From: VFMC01 sp050248155
Lineage (GTDB): Bacteria > Actinomycetota > Acidimicrobiia > Acidimicrobiales > Ilumatobacteraceae
Assembly (NCBI GenBank): GCA_050248155.1
Contig: JBFWSW010000014.1
Coordinates: 1 to 64,000 of the forward strand
Direction: 5' to 3'
Length of the DNA: 64,000 nt
Position 1 is the first letter of the stretch. Each line of letters begins with the position of its first letter. Below, in pieces: positions 60,404-64,000 of the stretch. The notes below the pieces were generated by a model. That model was not told the origin of the DNA. It made no database searches and saw only the letters and a list, made by a program, of their open reading frames with translations. Made by a program: the position numbers and the translations under genes.

Positions 60404-61434
60404 ACCTCGCCCGCCGAGGACGAGCGCTCTCCGGTGACCTCGCCGCGATCGCATCGCGCGTCGCGTCCCGGGGGACGTACCTGCTCGGACCCGAGACCGC
60501 CGCGTTCGAGGCCGACCTCGCGGCATGGGCGGGGGCCGGCCATGCGATCGCCGTCGCGTCGGGGGCGTCGGCGCTGCAGCTCGCGCTCGCCGCGGTCGGC
60601 GTCCGAGCCGGGGACGAGGTCGTCGTCCCGGCGTTCACAGCGGTTCCCACCGCCTCGGCGGTCGCCGCGCTCGGTGCCGTGCCGGTGATGGTCGACGTCG
60701 ACGACGACACCGCGACGCTCGACCCCGCCCTCGTCGAACGGGCACGCACCGAGCGCACGCGAGCGGTGGTGGTCGTCCACCTGTACGGCCGTCCCGCGGC
60801 GATCCCCGACACGGACCTGCCGGTCGTCGAGGACGCCGCCCAGGCGCACGGCGCGATCCGCGACCACACCCGATCCGCCGCTGTCGCCTACAGCTTCTAT
60901 CCGACCAAGAACCTCGGCGGTGTCGGCGATGGTGGCGCAGTCGTCACAGCCGACGCGGACATCGCGGCGAGCGTGCGCCACGCGCGCGTCCACGGGATGA
61001 CCGAGCAGTACGTCCACACGACGGTGTCGCAGAACTTCCGGATGTCCGAGATCGAGGCCGGTTGGCTCCGGCTCGGGCTCGAGGGCCTCGAGGCAGTGAC
61101 GGCACGCCGTCGCGCCATCGCGGCGCGCTATCGCACTGCCGCTCCCTCGCTCCGGTGGCACGCGGACCATCCCGATCACGTGCACCACCTGTCCGTGGTT
61201 CGCGCCCCCGACCGGCCGGCCTTTCGCGACGCGCTGGCGTCGCGCGGCGTGGCCACCGCAGTGCACTACCCGCGCGCTCTGACCCAGCAGCCGGCCTACG
61301 CGCACTTCACGCGTGATGCGTGTCCGATCGCCGAAGCATGGGCCGGAGAGTGCGTCACCGTGCCCTGCTTCCCCGAGTTGACCGACGACGAGATCGACAC
61401 CGTCGCGCTCGCACTGGCCGAGGTGCAGCCGTGA
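60388..61434 (+). CDS. DegT/DnrJ/EryC1-family sugar aminotransferase
   Basis: A 348-residue PLP enzyme that aminates keto-sugar nucleotides. Characteristic parts are VASGASALQLALAAVGVRAG, VVEDAAQAHGA, the PLP lysine in FYPTKNLGGVGDGG and RMSEIEAGWLRLGL. It probably acts after an upstream sugar-nucleotide dehydrogenase or dehydratase to make an amino sugar. GTG start; GTGA overlap with the next gene. Confidence 0.9.
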   Translation: MVPVVDLARRGRALSGDLAAIASRVASRGTYLLGPETAAFEADLAAWAGAGHAIAVASGASALQLALAAVGVRAGDEVVVPAFTAVPTASAVAALGAVPVMVDVDDDTATLDPALVERARTERTRAVVVVHLYGRPAAIPDTDLPVVEDAAQAHGAIRDHTRSAAVAYSFYPTKNLGGVGDGGAVVTADADIAASVRHARVHGMTEQYVHTTVSQNFRMSEIEAGWLRLGLEGLEAVTARRRAIAARYRTAAPSLRWHADHPDHVHHLSVVRAPDRPAFRDALASRGVATAVHYPRALTQQPAYAHFTRDACPIAEAWAGECVTVPCFPELTDDEIDTVALALAEVQP

Positions 61435-62153
61435 CCTCGACCGGTCCTGTCACGAACCTGTCGGCGATGTTCCCGTGCTACAACGACGCGGCGACGATCG
61501 GCGGATTGGTCGACGACGTCCACGGGGCGCTGTGCCCGATCGTGTCCGAGCTCGAGGTGATCGTCGTGAACGACGGCTCGAGCGACGGCTCACGCGAACT
61601 GCTGGACGAGATGACCACCAGCAGGCCCTGGCTGCGGGTGATCCACCACGAGGTCAACCGTGGGTACGGTGGCGCGCTCATCAGCGGTTTCGAGGCAGCG
61701 CGCCACGACTGGATCTTCTACACCGACGGCGACGCGCAGTACGACGCGAAGGAGGCAGCGTTGCTCGTCCCGCTCGCCGTCGATGGCGTGGACATCGTGC
61801 AGGGCTACAAGATCGGGCGTGGCGACCCGCTCCACCGCAAGGTGATCGGGCGGTGCTACCACCACGTCGTCAAGCGTCTCTTCTCGCTCCCGGTGCGCGA
61901 CACCGACTGCGACTTCCGGCTGTTCCGCCGCCAGCTCATCGTCGACCGCCCGCTCTCGTCGTCGAGTGGGGTGATCTGCGTCGAGATGATGCGCAACTTC
62001 TCGCGGGCAGGCGCACGCTTCGTCGAGACGCCGGTGCACCACTACTTCCGTCCGTACGGCCGCTCGCAGTTCTTCCGGCTCCCGGCGATCCTGCGCAGCG
62101 CGCGACAACTGCTCGAGCTCTGGTACCGGATGGTGGTGCGCCGTGCGCGATGA
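61431..62153 (+). CDS. Family 2 glycosyltransferase (polyprenyl-phosphate type)
   Basis: A 240-residue GT2 enzyme with SAMFPCYNDAATIGGLVDD, VIVVNDGSSDGSRELL, NRGYGGALISGFEAA and YTDGDAQYD, the pattern of dolichyl/undecaprenyl-phosphate glycosyltransferases. No membrane anchor follows. It probably charges a polyprenyl phosphate with a sugar used by the multi-span protein at the end of the operon. Confidence 0.9.
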   Translation: MTSTGPVTNLSAMFPCYNDAATIGGLVDDVHGALCPIVSELEVIVVNDGSSDGSRELLDEMTTSRPWLRVIHHEVNRGYGGALISGFEAARHDWIFYTDGDAQYDAKEAALLVPLAVDGVDIVQGYKIGRGDPLHRKVIGRCYHHVVKRLFSLPVRDTDCDFRLFRRQLIVDRPLSSSSGVICVEMMRNFSRAGARFVETPVHHYFRPYGRSQFFRLPAILRSARQLLELWYRMVVRRAR

Positions 62154-62940
62154 GGACTTCGAGCACCTCCACCATCTCGAGGACACCTATTGGTGGTTCG
62201 TCGGCATGCGTGACGTGCAGGCCGCGCTGCTCGACCCGGTCGTCGAATCAGCGCGGGCCGCGTTGCGCTTGCCGCACAGCCGGGTGGTGCTCGACCTCGG
62301 GTGTGGCACCGGCGCCAACCTCTCGTGGCTCCGCCGCTACACGGCTGGCGCGCCGGCCGGCGGTCTCGACGTCGTGGAGCAGGCACTGCAGTTCTGCCGA
62401 TCGCGCGACGAGCACCAGGTCGTCCTGGCGTCGGCGACCGATCTGCCCTACGCGAGCGGGTCCTGCGACGTCGCCGGCAGCTTCGACGTGCTGGTGCAGA
62501 TCCCGGGCGACGACGGACCGGTGCACGCGATGGCCGAGATGTTCCGAGTGCTCCGTCCCGGTGGCGTCGCCTTCGTGCGCTGCGCGGCCTACGGATGGAT
62601 GCGCAGCGCCCATGACGAGGCCCTCCACACGCAGCGCCGCTACACGCGGCACGAGCTGGCGGCGCTCGCGGTCGAGGCCGGCTTCGACGTCGTGCGGAGC
62701 ACCTACGCGAACACGCTGCTGTTCCCGATCGCTGCGCTGCGCCGGCTGGTGCTGATGCGTGTCCGATTGACGGAGGCGACGTCGGACGTGCGCCCCATGC
62801 CCAAGCGCCTGCAGTGGGCGAACCGCCTGCTCGTCGGCGCGCTGCGGCTCGAGGCTCGGGTGCTCGGTCGGCCTCGTGCTCGCCTCCCATTCGGCCTCTC
62901 GGCCATCATCGTCGTCCGCAAGCCCGTGAGCGGCGTGTGA
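62143..62940 (+). CDS. Class I SAM-dependent methyltransferase of the glycan operon
   Basis: A 265-residue methyltransferase starting with EHLHHLEDTYWWFVGMRD, a segment shared with methyltransferases linked to glycosyltransferase clusters. Motif I is VVLDLGCGTGANLSWL, and MAEMFRVLRPGGVAFVRCAA follows. It may methylate a sugar or lipid-linked intermediate. It overlaps the previous gene by 11 bases and the next by four. Confidence 0.86.
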   Translation: MRDEDFEHLHHLEDTYWWFVGMRDVQAALLDPVVESARAALRLPHSRVVLDLGCGTGANLSWLRRYTAGAPAGGLDVVEQALQFCRSRDEHQVVLASATDLPYASGSCDVAGSFDVLVQIPGDDGPVHAMAEMFRVLRPGGVAFVRCAAYGWMRSAHDEALHTQRRYTRHELAALAVEAGFDVVRSTYANTLLFPIAALRRLVLMRVRLTEATSDVRPMPKRLQWANRLLVGALRLEARVLGRPRARLPFGLSAIIVVRKPVSGV

Positions 62941-64000
62941 TCGTCGAAGCGCGAGCCCGCGAGGCGTGGAGGTGGACGTGCACCGACGCCGCGGCGACGT
63001 GGGCGTTCCGAGCCGCACTCGTCCTGACCGTGCCCGTGATGTACATCGTCGGCCGCAACCAGTGGTTCATCCGCGACGACTGGGCGTTCGTCCTCACGCG
63101 CAACGAGATCCGCACGGAGGTGGGATGGCAGGAGTGGCTGTTCCTGCCGACGATCGGGCACTGGATGACGGTGCCGCTGCTCGTGTACCGCGTGCTGCAG
63201 AGTGCGTTCGGCCTCGACTCGTACTGGCCCTACCTCGTCGTCAACATGGCGATCCACGTCGGGGTCGTGCTCGCCGTGCGCGAGATCTGCCGCCGCGCCG
63301 GGGCGCGAGCGTGGACCACGACGCTCGTGTGCGGCGGCCTCCTCGTGTTCGGTCCGGGTTGGGAGAACATCGTCTTCGCCGTGCAGATCACCTACGGCCT
63401 GTCGATGCTCGGGTTCCTGTGCCAAGTGCTGCTCGCCGATCACGACGGCCCGCCCGACTGGCGCGACGCGGTGGGCTCACTGCTCGCAGTGATCGGCGTG
63501 ATGTCGTCGGGTTTCGGGCCGTTCTTCGCGCTGGGGATCGCCGTCCTCCTCGTGCTGCGCCGGCGCTGGCTCGCCCTCGCCATCGCCGTCGCCCCTCAGG
63601 CGATCGCGCTGGGATGGTGGTGGCTGGCCTGGGGCCGGGACTCCCCCGAGGAGTCCACGAGCGGTGGCGCCGGGCTCGTGCCCGGATATGCGATGCGTGG
63701 CATCGTCGCTGTGTTCGACGGGCTCATCGGCTTCCCCGGGCTCGGGTTGTTGGTCGCCATCGCCACCTTCGCACTCGCGTTGTGGCGTGGCCACGGATGG
63801 CCGAGGCAGAGCCTGCTGCTCGCGCTGTGGGCCACCGCAGCCGTCATGTACCTCGGGCTCGGGACGCAGCGTGGTGCGTTCGGCGTCGAGAACGCAGCCA
63901 TCTCGCGCTATCAGTACATGGGCGCCGTGCTGCTCGCTCCAGCGTTCGCCCTCCTGATCGACCAGCTGCGCCGCATCGCGCCGGAAGCAGCGTGGGCCGG
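62937..64000 (+). CDS. Multi-span membrane protein, probable GT-C-like glycosyltransferase (runs off the window)
   Basis: At least 354 residues are visible. After an N-terminal span, an extracytoplasmic loop NQWFIRDDWAFVLTRNE carries the D-D-W pattern of GT-C-fold transferases, followed by some nine hydrophobic segments. Such proteins move sugars from polyprenyl-phosphate donors, fitting the upstream GT2 gene. GTG start in GTGA overlap with the methyltransferase stop. The C-terminus lies beyond base 64000. Confidence 0.75.
   Translation, partial: MIVEARAREAWRWTCTDAAATWAFRAALVLTVPVMYIVGRNQWFIRDDWAFVLTRNEIRTEVGWQEWLFLPTIGHWMTVPLLVYRVLQSAFGLDSYWPYLVVNMAIHVGVVLAVREICRRAGARAWTTTLVCGGLLVFGPGWENIVFAVQITYGLSMLGFLCQVLLADHDGPPDWRDAVGSLLAVIGVMSSGFGPFFALGIAVLLVLRRRWLALAIAVAPQAIALGWWWLAWGRDSPEESTSGGAGLVPGYAMRGIVAVFDGLIGFPGLGLLVAIATFALALWRGHGWPRQSLLLALWATAAVMYLGLGTQRGAFGVENAAISRYQYMGAVLLAPAFALLIDQLRRIAPEAAWA

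Overview
The window looks like a chromosomal stretch from a high-GC actinobacterium, most likely of the class Acidimicrobiia (Ilumatobacter-like). This rests on very high GC, many GTG starts, 4-base ATGA/GTGA gene overlaps, actinobacterial gene families (SufU-type Suf system, F420-type LLM oxidoreductase, PPOX protein) and -10 boxes placed 6-9 nt before start codons, implying many leaderless mRNAs. It is probably a metagenome or draft assembly: a 100-N gap at 7827-7926 is flanked by an identical 127-bp sequence on both sides.

Layout. 1-2.2 kb: end of an acyl-CoA dehydrogenase and two toxin-antitoxin pairs meeting tail to tail. 2.3-6.9 kb: metallo-hydrolase, membrane acyltransferase, small unknown, fatty-acid desaturase, PLP decarboxylase. 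6.9-21.2 kb: Fe-S assembly genes in three separately promoted units, sufC-sufS-sufU (+), sufD-Rieske ferredoxin-sufC (-) and sufB (-), interleaved with a DUF2889 protein, nucleoside hydrolase, methyltransferase, nucleotidyltransferase pair, glycosyltransferase, YbaK protein, pterin dehydratase and HtpX. A related 24-bp palindrome lies at all three suf promoters. 21.2-27.8 kb: molybdopterin oxidoreductase, HxlR regulator, ferredoxin, prolyl oligopeptidase, MauE/DoxX protein and metallo-hydrolase.

27.8-29.8 kb: the most notable locus. A thioredoxin-domain protein is followed by a UGSC-family selenoprotein whose frame runs through an in-frame TGA (29575-29577) reading U-G-S-C, with a perfect 8-bp hairpin at SECIS distance. 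29.8-42.4 kb: MutY, MaoC hydratase, membrane flippase-like protein, serine hydrolase, LOG protein, a methylsuccinyl-CoA-dehydrogenase-like ACAD, a sugar transferase, two CitE-type malyl-CoA enzymes and a dienelactone hydrolase. The ACAD, hydratase and CitE genes suggest C4/C5 branched acyl-CoA metabolism of the ethylmalonyl-CoA kind.

42.4-55 kb: a reductive pyrimidine (or hydantoin) degradation locus with aminotransferase, ABC transporter, LLM flavoenzyme, methylmalonate-semialdehyde dehydrogenase, dihydropyrimidinase, beta-ureidopropionase and a MocR-type regulator. A shared TTGT-N6-ACAA site lies at equal distance from the promoters of the aminotransferase and ureidopropionase genes. 55-64 kb: PPOX protein, unknown protein, thioredoxin-like protein, HrpB helicase, then a tightly overlapping glycan-type operon (epimerase, DegT aminotransferase, glycosyltransferase, methyltransferase, membrane protein) running off the end. 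A 43-bp palindromic repeat occurs three times, once inside an antitoxin reading frame. No rRNA, tRNA, CRISPR array, transposase or intergenic stretch above 300 bp was seen.
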